A stretch of DNA of 64,000 nt from Phenylobacterium sp. (GTDB taxonomy: Bacteria > Pseudomonadota > Alphaproteobacteria > Caulobacterales > Caulobacteraceae): NCBI RefSeq assembly GCF_016124325.1, contig NZ_WGNY01000017.1, positions 1 to 64,000 on the forward strand, written 5' to 3'. Every line of letters starts with the position of its first letter. The stretch's first letter is position 1. The notes under the pieces are model-generated. The model did not search any database. It was not told the origin of the DNA and saw nothing but the letters and a program-made list of their open reading frames with translations. Below, one piece after another: positions 47,890 through 57,653 of the stretch. Made by a program: the position numbers and the translations under genes.

Positions 47890-48911
47890 GCCTTGGCCAG
47901 TTCGCCCATGACGAAGGCGTCCTCGCCGTCGCGGACCAGGCCCTCCAGCACCGCGGCCACGTCGTCGGGGGCCACGATCAGCGCCAGGCCGACGCCGCAG
48001 TTGAAGGTGCGGCGCATCTCGGCCTCGGCCACGCCGCCGGTCGCGGCCAGCCACTCGAACACCGGCGGCATGGCCCAGGCGTTCCAGTCGAAGCGCGGGA
48101 CGAGGCCGTCGGCGATGGCGCGCGGCGGGTTCTCGATCAGCCCGCCGCCGGTGATGTGGGCCAGGCCCTTCACCCGGCCGGCCTTCAGGTGCGGCAGCAC
48201 CGTCTTGATGTAGATGCGCGTGGGCGTCAGCAGCGCCTGCGCCAGCGTCTTGCCGTGCGCGAACGGGCAGGGGGCGTCCCACGCCAGGCCCGAGCGCTCG
48301 ACGATGCGGCGGATCAGGGAATAGCCGTTGGAATGCGGCCCCGACGAGCCCACGCCCACCAGGATGTCGCCCGGCCGCTGGTCATCGAGGCGCGGCAGCA
48401 CCTTGTCGCGGTCGACCGCGCCGACGCAGAAGCCGGCCATGTCGTAGTCGCCTTCCGAGTACATGCCCGGCATCTCGGCCGTCTCGCCGCCCACCAGGGC
48501 GCATCCGGCCTGGCGGCAACCCTCGGCGATGCCTTCCACCACCGCGGTCGCGGCCTCCACGTCGAGCTTCCCGGTGGCGTAGTAGTCGAGGAACATCAGC
48601 GGCTCGGCGCCCTGGGCCAGCAGGTCGTTGACGCACATGCCCACCAGGTCGATCCCCACCGTGCCGTGCAGGCCGGTCTCGATGGCCACCTTCAGCTTGG
48701 TGCCGACCCCGTCCGTGGTGGTCACCAGCAGCGGGTCGTCGTAGCCGGCGGCCTTCAGGTCGAACAGCGCGCCGAAGCCGCCCAGCGACGCCTCGGCCCC
48801 GGCCCGGCGGGTCGACTTGGCCAGCGGCTTGATCCGCTCGACCAGCGCGTTTCCCGCGTCGATGTCGACGCCGGCCTGCGCATAGGTGAGACCGTTCGGC
48901 CGCTCAGACAT
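47886..48911 (-). CDS. purM: Phosphoribosylformylglycinamidine cyclo-ligase
   Basis: A 341-residue ATP-dependent AIR synthetase, the fifth step of purine biosynthesis. It starts with the familiar [20 protein letters not shown] and has [27 protein letters not shown] and [17 protein letters not shown], the nucleotide-binding signatures. The length is typical (about 345). It often pairs with purN, which is not adjacent here; the upstream divergent gene is rnd. Confidence 0.97.
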   Translation of the reverse strand: MSERPNGLTYAQAGVDIDAGNALVERIKPLAKSTRRAGAEASLGGFGALFDLKAAGYDDPLLVTTTDGVGTKLKVAIETGLHGTVGIDLVGMCVNDLLAQGAEPLMFLDYYATGKLDVEAATAVVEGIAEGCRQAGCALVGGETAEMPGMYSEGDYDMAGFCVGAVDRDKVLPRLDDQRPGDILVGVGSSGPHSNGYSLIRRIVERSGLAWDAPCPFAHGKTLAQALLTPTRIYIKTVLPHLKAGRVKGLAHITGGGLIENPPRAIADGLVPRFDWNAWAMPPVFEWLAATGGVAEAEMRRTFNCGVGLALIVAPDDVAAVLEGLVRDGEDAFVMGELAKA

Positions 48912-48991
48912 TTACGAACCCCGCCTTGAAGTGCACAGAGACGCCGCGCGGACTTGCAGAGTCGCCCGCGCGCGGGGCTATAGCTGGATTT

Positions 48992-50173
48992 ATGACGCCA
49001 ATCACCACCACCGCGGACCTCGCGGCCTTCTGCGACAAGATCAAAGGGCAGCCTTTCGTCGCGGTGGACACAGAGTTCATGCGCGAGACCACCTACTGGC
49101 CCAAGCTGTGCCTGATCCAGGCGGCGGCGCCTTCGGCCGAGGCGGTCATCGACCCGCTGGCCGACGGCCTCGACATGACGTGCTTCCTCGACATCATGCG
49201 GGACCCCAAGATCCTGAAGGTGTTCCACGCCGCGCGCCAGGACGTGGAGATCTTCAACAACCTCCAGGCCATGCCCCGGCCGCTGTTCGACACCCAGGTG
49301 GCCGGCATGGCCGCCGGCTTCGGCGAGCAGATCGCCTATGACGCCCTGGTGCGCCAGATGCTGAAGGTCGAGATCGACAAGTCCAGCCGCTTCACCGACT
49401 GGTCGCGCCGCCCGCTGTCGGACGCCCAGCTCTCGTACGCCCTGGCCGACGTGACCCACCTGGCCCGGCTCTATCCCATGCTGCGCGAGCGGCTGGAGCG
49501 GGAAGGCCGCCTCGCCTGGGTGACCGACGAGATGGCCGACCTCACCGACCCGGCCAACTACGACGTCGAGCCCGACAACGCCTGGAAGCGGCTGAAGCCG
49601 CGCCGGCACACCGCCAAGTACCTCGCGGTCTACCGCGCCGTGGCCGCCTGGCGCGAGCGCACCGCCCAGCTTCGCGACCAGCCGCGCGGCCGCATCCTCA
49701 AGGACGAGGCGATCGACGAGATCGCCACCCAGGCGCCGACCGACTCCGACGGCCTCGACCGCCTGCGCTCGGTGCCCAAGGGCTTCTCCGGCTCGCGCTT
49801 CGGCCCCGACCTCGTGGCCTCGATCCGCGAGGCGCTGCGGGATCCCGAGGCCTACGCCCCGGTGATCGAGCGGACCAAGCCCACCAGCTCGCCGGCCGCC
49901 GGCGCGGTCGTGGAGCTGCTGAAGGTGCTGCTGAAGGCCCGCGCCGAGGAGTCCGGGGTGGCCTCCAAGCTGATCGCCACGGTGTCCGACCTGGAGAAGA
50001 TCGCCAACGACGACGACGCCGACGTGGCCGCCCTCAAGGGCTGGCGCCGCGAGGCCTTCGGCGAGGACGCGCTGAAGCTCAAGCGGGGCGAGCTGGCCCT
50101 GGTGCTCGACGGAGCCCGCGTGCGGGTGGTCGAGGTGCGCCGCGCGCCGCGGGCGTCGTCGCAAGCTTCCTGA
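48992..50173 (+). CDS. rnd: Ribonuclease D
   Basis: A 393-residue 3'-5' exoribonuclease that trims tRNA precursors. The DEDD nuclease core has AVDTEFMRETTYWP (Asp26 and Glu28), FHAARQDVEIFNN and YALADVTHLARLYP (third and fourth acidic residues with the DEDDy Tyr). A C-terminal HRDC domain follows (about 205-285, RRHTAKYLAVYRAVAAWRER, GRILKDEAI). It is divergent from purM with an 80-base gap. A ribosome site is weak (CTGGA). The next gene is convergent and 482 bases away. Confidence 0.95.
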   Translation: MTPITTTADLAAFCDKIKGQPFVAVDTEFMRETTYWPKLCLIQAAAPSAEAVIDPLADGLDMTCFLDIMRDPKILKVFHAARQDVEIFNNLQAMPRPLFDTQVAGMAAGFGEQIAYDALVRQMLKVEIDKSSRFTDWSRRPLSDAQLSYALADVTHLARLYPMLRERLEREGRLAWVTDEMADLTDPANYDVEPDNAWKRLKPRRHTAKYLAVYRAVAAWRERTAQLRDQPRGRILKDEAIDEIATQAPTDSDGLDRLRSVPKGFSGSRFGPDLVASIREALRDPEAYAPVIERTKPTSSPAAGAVVELLKVLLKARAEESGVASKLIATVSDLEKIANDDDADVAALKGWRREAFGEDALKLKRGELALVLDGARVRVVEVRRAPRASSQAS

Positions 50174-50655
50174 GGATAAGCCTAAGCCGTTGAAATAAAT
50201 CGGCGTTACGACGTTCTCCACAGGCTGTCCACGAACTGTCGCAAGACTGTTCCACAGCCTCCGATCCTGAGGCCGTTGCGCCCGGCCCGGCCCTGCGCGA
50301 ACCTCTCCTTGCCGAGAGGGACTGCGGCGCGGCGGACCGGGCGACCGGGAGGCGAGCGGGCAGGAGGCTCTCCAGACTGAAGGTCCCGGGGCGACCCGGT
50401 TCGGAAGGTCCGGAGGCGGCACGGAAGACGGATCGACGCCGAGCTGGCTCGCCAGCGGAGCCCAGGTCTCCTTCCACCTCGAAGGCTCAGGTCCCCCAAC
50501 GGATCTGGATCAGAGGGCGGTGTTCCGGGCGACCGGGGCGCCGCCCTCTTGCTATCCGGCCCTGAGGCCGCGCCCGCGCCGCCGTGCGGGAGGGGCCGCC
50601 GAAGTCCGGCGGAGAAGGGACGGCGGGCCGCCGGCCTTTCTCTGTCCGGCCGGCG
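50174..50655. other. Long structured gap between convergent rnd and ppx
   Basis: 482 bases with no convincing gene although both neighbours end here. It begins with an AT-rich patch (TGAAATAAAT), then TTCTCCACA (50214-50222) and TGTTCCACA (50248-50256), both near-matches to DnaA boxes. A rod-like fold follows: AGCCTCC (50256-50262) with GGAGGCT (50363-50369), CGCCCGG (50279-50285) with CCGGGCG (50337-50343), and a CCTCTC/GAGAGG hairpin (50302-50319). A separate 9-bp hairpin AGAGGGCGG/CCGCCCTCT spans 50512-50549 and could terminate transcription. This is compatible with an unannotated structured RNA, but I cannot assign a family. Confidence 0.4.
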
Positions 50656-52158
50656 TCAGGCCATTTCCAGCTTCAGCTTCATCGCATTGGCCAGCGCCTG
50701 GGCCCGGCGCGCCGTCTGCTCGCCCAGCAGCATGTCTTCCCAGCCGGCCAGGGCGCTGAGCGTCAGCCGCTCGCCGCTGACCCGCACGGTCGACTTCTCC
50801 AGCAGCCGCGCATTGCGCCCGGAGAGGTCACAGCCCAGGCGGATCGCGCTGCCCAGGGCCCGGGCGCGCTGCCGCCGCTCCGGCGTCAGCACCCGCTCGA
50901 TGGTCTGGATGTCGGGCGGCTGCGGCGCGGCGGTGTGGCGCGAGAAGGCGGCGAAGGCCAGGAAGCAGCGCTCGGCGTGGTTCATGCCGGCCAGCGGCGC
51001 GCGCAGCACCTGCTCGAAGGCGAGGTCGGCCCGATGGTCGGGGTGGAGCTGCGCGCCCAGGTCGGCCAGCCGGCAGGCGGCCGCCAGCAGGACGGCGTCG
51101 CGGGCGCCGAACAGCGGCGGGGCGCCCTCGAAGACCGGCGCCACCCAGGCCTCCAGCGCCTGGCCGATGCCGGGGCCGCCGCCACGCTGGGCCGCCAGCG
51201 CCTCGCAGCCCTCGATCAGCGGATCGCGCTGGCGGATCTCGGGCGGCATGGCTTCCAGCAGCAGGCCTTCGCGCACGCCGTAGGCCGAGATGACGATGCG
51301 GTCGACGCCCAGCCGCTCGATCAGCCGCTCCAGGACCATCGCCGCATAGGGAAGGGTGTCGTAGCGCTTCTTCGAGAGCCCCTGGATGCGCTCCAGCGAC
51401 GAACGCGACTGCCGCTCGACGAAACGCGCCAGCTCGAGTCCGTCGGCCCGCCCGAACTCGTACTGGTGGGCCACATGCAGCGGATAGTCGGCCAGCTGCA
51501 TATGCAGCAGCGCCAGGTTTCGCCACGCGCCGCCCACGGCGTGGAACTCGGGGCTGGAATAGCGGTTGGCGAGCTGCGCGAGACGATCATCGATCTTCCG
51601 GCGCGTCTTCTCGGGATCCAGCGGCTTTGGCGCGCCCAGGGCGAAAGGACCGAGCGGCAGCGTGACGCCCTCGATGTTGGTCATGCCGTTCAGGCGCACC
51701 AGTTCGAGGCTCGATCCGCCGAGGTCGCCGACCACGCCTTCCGCGTCGGGCTGGCCGCAGAGCACGCCCAGCGCCGCGTAGCGCGCTTCCTCCTCGCCAC
51801 TGATGACGCGGACCTTGAGGCCGGTTTCGGCGGTCACGCGGTTCAGGAACGCCTTGCCGTCGGCGGCGTCCCGAACGGCGGCGGTGGCGGCGGCCGTCAC
51901 CTCCTCGGCGCGCCAGCCGTCCAGGACGGCGCGGAACCGGCGCAGCGCTCCGATCGCGGCCTCAACGCCCTCGGTGGACAGGCGGCCCGTGGTCGGCAGG
52001 TCGCGGCCCAGCCCGGCGATGACCTTCTCGTTGTAGAGCGTCCACAGCGCACGCCCGTCGATCCGGTAGATGACGAGGCGCACCGAGTTCGATCCAACGT
52101 CGATGACTGCGGCGTGGCGGCCCTCCGGCCGTCCAGGGCTATCCCCGCGCGGCCACAT
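50656..52158 (-). CDS. ppx: Exopolyphosphatase (Ppx/GppA family)
   Basis: A 500-residue cytosolic enzyme of the ASKHA fold that removes phosphate from polyphosphate (and, in the GppA branch, from pppGpp). It starts with the phosphate-1 motif [16 protein letters not shown], then [13 protein letters not shown] and the phosphate-2 motif [14 protein letters not shown], with the C-terminal HD-like region typical of the longer members. Its start overlaps the end of ppk1 by 20 bases, so synthesis and breakdown of polyphosphate are coupled on one transcript. Confidence 0.93.
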   Translation of the reverse strand: MWPRGDSPGRPEGRHAAVIDVGSNSVRLVIYRIDGRALWTLYNEKVIAGLGRDLPTTGRLSTEGVEAAIGALRRFRAVLDGWRAEEVTAAATAAVRDAADGKAFLNRVTAETGLKVRVISGEEEARYAALGVLCGQPDAEGVVGDLGGSSLELVRLNGMTNIEGVTLPLGPFALGAPKPLDPEKTRRKIDDRLAQLANRYSSPEFHAVGGAWRNLALLHMQLADYPLHVAHQYEFGRADGLELARFVERQSRSSLERIQGLSKKRYDTLPYAAMVLERLIERLGVDRIVISAYGVREGLLLEAMPPEIRQRDPLIEGCEALAAQRGGGPGIGQALEAWVAPVFEGAPPLFGARDAVLLAAACRLADLGAQLHPDHRADLAFEQVLRAPLAGMNHAERCFLAFAAFSRHTAAPQPPDIQTIERVLTPERRQRARALGSAIRLGCDLSGRNARLLEKSTVRVSGERLTLSALAGWEDMLLGEQTARRAQALANAMKLKLEMA

Positions 52159-54358
52159 GATCGATGGCGCGCGGCATGTCCTTCACTCTCTGTCCGCGGC
52201 CGGACAGGCTTGGATTGGTCATGAAATACTCGTGCGCGGAAAAGGCGTTCGGATGGTCCCAGGCGGGATCACGCCTATAGCGGCCGTCGCCGTCCAGGGT
52301 CCAGCTCTGCGCTTCGTCCTTGAGGTTCGCGAGCATGATCTGTTGGAGAACCTGCTGATGCACCGTCGGGTTCTCGATCGGCGTCATGCATTCGACGCGG
52401 CGATCCAGGTTGCGCGGCATCCAGTCGGCCGAGGAGATGAAGACCCGAGCCTGCGATGAGGGCATGGGTTGGCCGTTGGCGAAGGCCACGATACGGCCGT
52501 GCTCCAGGAAGCGGCCGACGATCGACTTCACCCGGATGGTGGGCGAGAGGCCGGGGACGCCGGGACGCAGGCAGCAGATGCCCCGGATGACCAGCTCGAT
52601 CGGCACCCCGGCCAGACTGGCCTCGTAGAGCGCGTCGATGATTTCCGGGTCCACCAGCGAATTCATCTTGGCCCAGATGCCGGAGGGCCGTCCAGAGCGC
52701 GCCGCCTTCGCTTCCTCGCCGATCAGGCGCAGGAGGTCGCGCTTCATGGTCACCGGAGAAAAGCTCAGCCGCTCCAGCCCCACGGGCTGGGCGTAGCCGG
52801 TGACGAAATTGAACAACTTGGCCGAGTCTCGCCCGAACGGCGGATCGGTCGTGAACAGCGACAGGTCGGTGTAGATCCGCGCCGTGATCGGGTGGTAGTT
52901 GCCCGTCCCGAAGTGGCAGTACGTACGCAGGGTCTCGCCCTCGCGACGGACCACCATCGAGAGCTTGGCGTGGGTCTTGTACTCGATGAAGCCATAGACC
53001 ACGTGAACGCCGGCCCGCTCGAGGTCGCGGGCCCACTTGAGGTTGGCCTCCTCGTCGAACCGCGCCTTGATCTCGACGACGGCCGTGACGTTCTTGCCGT
53101 TCTCAGCCGCCTCGATCAGAGCCGCCACGATCGGGCTGTCCTTCGAGGTCCGGTAGAGCGTCTGCTTGATCGCCAGGACGTTGGGGTCGCGCGCGGCCTG
53201 GCGCAGGAACTGGACCACCACGTCGAAGCTCTCGAACGGGTGGTGGACCAGGATGTCCTTCTCGCGGATCGCGGCGAAGCAGTCGCCGCCGTGGTCGCGG
53301 ATCCGCTCGGGGAAGCGCGGCTCGAACGGCTTGAACTTCAGCTCGGGCCGGTCGGGAGGGATCAGCTGCGACAGCTCATCCAGGCCCAGCAGGCCGTCGA
53401 TCAGGATGATGTCTTCCGGGTTGGCGTGCAGGCTCTCGGAGATGAAGCCCCGCAGTTCGTCGGGCATGGCCGCTTCGAGCTCGATGCGCACCACCGAGCC
53501 CAGCCGGCGCTGTTTGAGCAGGGCCTCGTACTCGCGGACGAGGTCTTCGGCTTCCTCCTCGATCTCCACGTCGGAGTCGCGGATCAGGCGGAACACCCCT
53601 TGCTCCACGATCTCGCAGCCCGGGAACAGGTGATCCAGGAAGAGCGTCACCACGCTCTCGAGGGAGATCACGCGGCGGGTCTTGCGGCGCGGCCCCTTGC
53701 CGGGCGCCACCTCCCAGAAGCGCGCCACCTGAGCCGGCAGCGGCGCGAGGGCGTAGAGCTGGCGGCCGTCCGAAGTGCGCCGGATCTTCAGCACCAGAGA
53801 GAACGCCAGGTTCGGGATGAACGGGAACGGATGCGCCGGGTCGATCGCCAGCGGCGTCAGCACCGGGAAAAGCTCGGAGAGGAAGCGGGCTTCGAGGGCC
53901 GAACGCTCCGCCGGCGTCACTTCGGCCGCCGTTATGTAGTTGAGGCCGACACCCGACAGCTCCTGGCGAAGCTCGCGCCAGCGCGTCTGTTGGTCGCCCA
54001 TCAGATCGGCCGCCGCGGCGTTCACGCGCACGAGTTGCTCGGCCGGCGTCAGGCCGTCCTGGCTGACGACGCGGACCTCTTCGCGCACCTGCGCCTTCAG
54101 GCCCGCCACCCGGACCATGTAGAATTCGTCGAGGTTGTTGGCGCTGATCGCCAGGAATCGCAGCCGCTCCAGCAGCGGGTGGCGCGGGTTCATGCTCTCG
54201 GCGAGCACCCGGCGATTGAACGCGAGCCAGGACAGCTCGCGATTGAAGAACCGGGCCGGCGAGTCGGACAGATCCTCGATCGCGGCCGGTGCGGTTTCCT
54301 CGATGGCTGGCGCGGGCGTGGGGGCGTTCATCGGTGCGATGTCGTTGGGCGGCGGCAT
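52139..54358 (-). CDS. ppk1: Polyphosphate kinase 1
   Basis: A 739-residue enzyme that reversibly polymerises ATP gamma-phosphate into polyphosphate. The N domain starts [17 protein letters not shown], the usual PPK1 opening. The catalytic half has [42 protein letters not shown] (phosphorylated His in THAKL) and FGTGNYHP. A Pro/Ala-rich N-terminal extension of about 35 residues precedes the core. ATG 54358 has GAGAAA upstream. It is preceded by a CYTH-CHAD protein gene (18-base gap) and overlaps ppx. Confidence 0.97.
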   Translation of the reverse strand: MPPPNDIAPMNAPTPAPAIEETAPAAIEDLSDSPARFFNRELSWLAFNRRVLAESMNPRHPLLERLRFLAISANNLDEFYMVRVAGLKAQVREEVRVVSQDGLTPAEQLVRVNAAAADLMGDQQTRWRELRQELSGVGLNYITAAEVTPAERSALEARFLSELFPVLTPLAIDPAHPFPFIPNLAFSLVLKIRRTSDGRQLYALAPLPAQVARFWEVAPGKGPRRKTRRVISLESVVTLFLDHLFPGCEIVEQGVFRLIRDSDVEIEEEAEDLVREYEALLKQRRLGSVVRIELEAAMPDELRGFISESLHANPEDIILIDGLLGLDELSQLIPPDRPELKFKPFEPRFPERIRDHGGDCFAAIREKDILVHHPFESFDVVVQFLRQAARDPNVLAIKQTLYRTSKDSPIVAALIEAAENGKNVTAVVEIKARFDEEANLKWARDLERAGVHVVYGFIEYKTHAKLSMVVRREGETLRTYCHFGTGNYHPITARIYTDLSLFTTDPPFGRDSAKLFNFVTGYAQPVGLERLSFSPVTMKRDLLRLIGEEAKAARSGRPSGIWAKMNSLVDPEIIDALYEASLAGVPIELVIRGICCLRPGVPGLSPTIRVKSIVGRFLEHGRIVAFANGQPMPSSQARVFISSADWMPRNLDRRVECMTPIENPTVHQQVLQQIMLANLKDEAQSWTLDGDGRYRRDPAWDHPNAFSAHEYFMTNPSLSGRGQRVKDMPRAIDHVAARG

Positions 54359-54376
54359 ACTATTTCTCGGGCGTCG

Positions 54377-55960
54377 TCAGACGCTGCGCAAGCGTGGCTG
54401 CGAAAGGTTAAGGTCCTTTGCGTGCGCTTTGGGCTCGGACCAGAACGTCCGTGTCCGCCGGAACGCCTTGAACGCCTCGGCGGCGGCCGCGAGCAACTCG
54501 TCTTCGCCCGCCGTGATGCGGCCGACTTCCTCGCCCGCGGCGAAGGCGATCTCTCCGGTGCGCTTTCCAAGCGCCCGTCGCGCGACCGTGCGGGCGACGG
54601 CCAGATCGTTGAGGTCGCCCAGGCGATCCTGCACGAGGCGCAGGGCGCCCACGAACCGTTCCCTGCGCTTCGGATGCTCGGAAAACACTTCCCCAAAGAA
54701 AGCGGATGCATAGCGCAATTTCTTGACCTGCTTCCGCAACTCGTGGCGGGCGCCCGCGTCGAGGCGCGCGAACTTGCGTGACCGCTTGCGGACGCGCCGG
54801 TCCAATCGCTGGAGCACCGATGCGGCGAGGCCGGAGACGGGGCGCTCGCGCAGCGCCCGGCGCTCGCCACTGGCGATCCGTCGCCACGCGCCGGCCTCGA
54901 TCCACTCCGCGACGCCGAGGAGCAGGCTCCGGAAGCGGTCGGAATCCACGGCCTTGAGCGCGCGTTCGTAGGCGTCGGCCTGCGCGATGCGCAGCGCGCG
55001 CAGGAAGGCGGCGCGGGCCGGGCTGTCGTCGATCTCGTCGCCGGGCGGGCGCCGTTGCAGGAAGACGTCGAGGTCGCGGGCGAGCGCCATCTCTCCGGCC
55101 AGCCACTTCGTCTCGGTCCGCGCGTAGGCCAGACCGTCGGGGTCCAGCATCGGCTTGAAGACCGCCAGCGCCGCCCGCAGGCGACGCAGCCCCACGCGAG
55201 CCTGATGCAGCACATCGGGATTGTGCGCCCGCCGCAGCAGGTGGACGTTGCCGGCGACCTGTACGAGCGCGTCGCGGGCGATGGCCTGGAAGGCGGCGCC
55301 CGTCGTGACGTCGGGTCCGATGGCGCTCTGCTGGGCCTTCAGCGCGGCGACGCCGTCATGGCCGGCGAGCCGGTATCCCCGTTCGGCCTTGCTGGCGAAC
55401 GACAGGGTGAGGACGGCCTTCGCCTGGAGCTGGCGCGCCAGGGCGAACAGCGTCGCGCGCGAGCCCGAAATCAGCTCCAGCTCCAGTTCGGCGATCGCGT
55501 CGGTGCGTCCGCCGGCCACGATGACGCCGGTGTCGAAACTGACCTCGACGCGCGAGCGTCCGTGCGTCCAGATGTGGGTGCGCCGCTCGACCTCCACGAC
55601 GAAGGCGGGGATCAGGGCCTCGTCGCCCACGACCGCGCGGGCCGGCGTGGCGTCGAGCGCCGTCATGTCGAGATCGAGGCCGGGAACGGGCGCTTCCCAT
55701 TCGCTCCGCTCGAAAAGGCCGCCGGCGCCCCGGTGCTTCAGCGTCTGGACATGGGTGTCGCCGCGGCGACGGACGCGCAGGCCGAAGCCGGCGTCGCGCA
55801 GGGCGTGCTCGGGGGTGTCGTAGTAGATCGCATGGAGATGGGAGACCGACGCCTTTTCAGGCGGGAACAGGTCGGCTTCGAGCGCCTCCACGGCGCCCGC
55901 GCCAAGCTGGAACTTGAGCTCCAACTCCGCTGCAGCCTTGGCCGGGGCCCGCGCGAGCAT
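54377..55960 (-). CDS. CYTH-CHAD domain protein (triphosphate/polyphosphate binding)
   Basis: About 527 residues. The N-terminal CYTH domain opens with the ExExK signature ELELK at 12-16 and forms a triphosphate tunnel (about 10-215; LRVRRRGDTHVQTLKHRG, WEAPV). The C-terminal CHAD domain (about 225-515) is helical and rich in conserved His, Arg and Lys (VHLLRRAHNPDVLHQARVGL, RHELRKQVKKLRYAS). CHAD domains are known to bind polyphosphate granules and CYTH includes inorganic triphosphatases. Directly upstream of ppk1 and ppx, so it probably belongs to polyphosphate metabolism. The start is uncertain: GTG codons about 30 bases upstream and an ATG at 56074 are alternatives. Confidence 0.9.
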   Translation of the reverse strand: MLARAPAKAAAELELKFQLGAGAVEALEADLFPPEKASVSHLHAIYYDTPEHALRDAGFGLRVRRRGDTHVQTLKHRGAGGLFERSEWEAPVPGLDLDMTALDATPARAVVGDEALIPAFVVEVERRTHIWTHGRSRVEVSFDTGVIVAGGRTDAIAELELELISGSRATLFALARQLQAKAVLTLSFASKAERGYRLAGHDGVAALKAQQSAIGPDVTTGAAFQAIARDALVQVAGNVHLLRRAHNPDVLHQARVGLRRLRAALAVFKPMLDPDGLAYARTETKWLAGEMALARDLDVFLQRRPPGDEIDDSPARAAFLRALRIAQADAYERALKAVDSDRFRSLLLGVAEWIEAGAWRRIASGERRALRERPVSGLAASVLQRLDRRVRKRSRKFARLDAGARHELRKQVKKLRYASAFFGEVFSEHPKRRERFVGALRLVQDRLGDLNDLAVARTVARRALGKRTGEIAFAAGEEVGRITAGEDELLAAAAEAFKAFRRTRTFWSEPKAHAKDLNLSQPRLRSV

Positions 55961-56093
55961 CTCCAGGTTCCGAGGGGGTGGCCTTCGCGCCACCACGAAA
56001 CCTGTGCCGGAAAACGAATCAGTTTGTCCAGTCCGACGCCCAAGATTTCGCGGCTCGGCCGCCATCGGGCCCAAGCCTTGGGCGCTGCCGGCG

Positions 56094-56747
56094 CTATCGC
56101 CGGGATTGCTCCAGGATCTCGCGGGCCAGTACGCGGGTCACCGGGCGGAAGCCGTCCTCGCCGGCTTCGTCGAGCCGTCGCACGATCTCGGCCGCGTCCG
56201 GGATCGAACGGCCCATACGGGCCAGCAGATAGGCGTAGACCGCCTCGGGCGGGCGAATGTTGCGGTCGCGGAAGAAGCGCCGCAGCACGCCTTCCAGGAC
56301 CTGGTCGTCGGGCGGCTCGATCTCGACCACCAGCAAGGCGTTCAGCCGCGAGCGCAGGTCGGGGAGGGCGGTGGGCCAGGTCGCCGGCCGGGTTCGCGCC
56401 GTCAGGAGCAGGCCGCCGCCGTCGCGGCCCGCCAGGTTGATCAGGTGGAACAGGCTTTCCGTCGACACGCCGCGGTCGGCGTCCTCCAGCAGCACCGGCC
56501 GGCCGGCCGCCGCTTCGACGTCGGGCGTCTCCGCCGAGAGGATCAGCGCGCCGGTTCGCGCGGCCCAGGCGCGGGCGAGGTGCGACTTGCCCGATCCCTT
56601 GGGGCCCACGACGGCCAGGCATCCGACGGGCCAGCCCGGCCACGCCTCGACGGCGGCCGCCGCGTCGGCGTTGGATGGGCCCCGTACGAACTCGTCGAGG
56701 GAGGGGAGGCTCTTCCGCCCCAGGCTCAGCCGAAGCTGCCGTGCCAT
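56094..56747 (-). CDS. hdaA: DnaA regulatory inactivator Hda (HdaA-type)
   Basis: A 217-residue DnaA-related AAA+ protein. The N-terminal QLRLSL at 4-9 matches the beta-clamp-binding motif of Hda. Walker A is GPKGSGKS at 48-55, Walker B lies in PVLLEDADR, and FHLINLAG, TARTRPATW (sensor 1) and LPDLRSRLNAL (arginine finger region) follow the DnaA/Hda fold. There is no DNA-binding domain IV, which separates it from DnaA. In Caulobacter this protein stimulates DnaA-ATP hydrolysis at the replisome and blocks over-initiation. It lies upstream of the CYTH-CHAD and ppk1 genes on the same strand. Confidence 0.9.
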   Translation of the reverse strand: MARQLRLSLGRKSLPSLDEFVRGPSNADAAAAVEAWPGWPVGCLAVVGPKGSGKSHLARAWAARTGALILSAETPDVEAAAGRPVLLEDADRGVSTESLFHLINLAGRDGGGLLLTARTRPATWPTALPDLRSRLNALLVVEIEPPDDQVLEGVLRRFFRDRNIRPPEAVYAYLLARMGRSIPDAAEIVRRLDEAGEDGFRPVTRVLAREILEQSRR

Positions 56748-56811
56748 GGGTGTCGCCGTTCGATCATGATCACAGTTTGATTTTAGGCCGGGGCGGGACG
56801 CCGCGCCACGA

Positions 56812-57579
56812 TTAGTCGCGGCGCGCTCCGGCCGGCAGGTCGCGGGCCTGCGCCAGCGTCCAGCCCTCGGGACGCAGCAGCTCGATCGGCGAGAAGCGCA
56901 CCTTGTAGTCCATCTTCTCGGAGCCCCGCACCCAATAGCCGAGGTAGACGTATGGCAGGTTCGTGAGGCACGCCTGAACCACGTGGTCCAGGATCATGAA
57001 CGAGCCCAGGCTGCGCCGCGGCATGGTGGGGTCGTAGAAGCTGTAGACCAGCGAGAGTCCGTCGCTCATCAGGTCCACCAGCGCGCAACCCACGAGGTCG
57101 GACGGACCGCCGTCCTCGCGGCTGACCCGATACTCGATGATGTGGGTCCGGACGGCCGTGTCCTCGACCATGGCGACGTAGTCAGGCCAGGTCATCTCGG
57201 CCATTCCGCCGTCGGCGTGGCGGGCCACCAGATAGCGCCGGAGCAGGTCGAACTGCTCCATCGTCGCCTCGGCCTCGACAAGGCAGCGGGAGACGTCCTC
57301 GTTGCGGGACAGGATCTTCCGTTCCGAGCGCGAAAACACGTAGTCCCCGGCGGGGACGCGCGCCGAGACACAGGCCGAGCAGGCCTCGCAGGCGGGCCGG
57401 TAGGCGATGTTCTGCGAGCGGCGGAAGCCCACCTGCGTCAGGCTGTCGTTGACCGCGGCTCCGTCCGACAGCGGCAGATGCGCGAAAACCTTACGTTCCC
57501 AGCGCTCCGGCAGGTACGGACACGGCGACGGCGCGGTCAGGAAGAACCGGAGCTGTCGGGTCGGGAAATGCTGCGTCAC
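56812..57579 (-). CDS. bpt: Aspartate/glutamate leucyltransferase
   Basis: A 255-residue leucyl-tRNA-protein transferase of the ATE1-like Bpt family, which adds Leu to N-terminal Asp or Glu and targets proteins to ClpAP. The Cys-rich N-terminal region has SPCPYLPERWERKVFAHL and YRPACEACSACVSARVP, typical of Bpt. The C-terminal GNAT-like half has LVYSFYDPTMPRRSLGSFM and YVYLGYWVRGSEKMDYK. The start is GTG at 57579 with only a weak, distant GAAGG. It is monocistronic or cotranscribed with the leftward motB gene upstream. Confidence 0.95.
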   Translation of the reverse strand: MTQHFPTRQLRFFLTAPSPCPYLPERWERKVFAHLPLSDGAAVNDSLTQVGFRRSQNIAYRPACEACSACVSARVPAGDYVFSRSERKILSRNEDVSRCLVEAEATMEQFDLLRRYLVARHADGGMAEMTWPDYVAMVEDTAVRTHIIEYRVSREDGGPSDLVGCALVDLMSDGLSLVYSFYDPTMPRRSLGSFMILDHVVQACLTNLPYVYLGYWVRGSEKMDYKVRFSPIELLRPEGWTLAQARDLPAGARRD

Positions 57580-57653
57580 GGCGCTGCGGTCGCCTTCGGA
57601 CCATTCGTCATGCCGCGATTAGGCGTCATGCCGGCGCGACGCGCAAGGCCCGG

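Noticed and set aside
50205-50260. Chromosomal replication origin near the DnaA-box-like sequences
   Set aside because: Only two imperfect boxes, no dnaA, hemE, parAB or gidA neighbours and no extended AT-rich unwinding region.
50256-50369. 6S RNA, SRP RNA, RNase P RNA or tmRNA in the rnd-ppx gap
   Set aside because: The fold outline is compatible with a small RNA, but none of the conserved sequence elements I know for these families was found.
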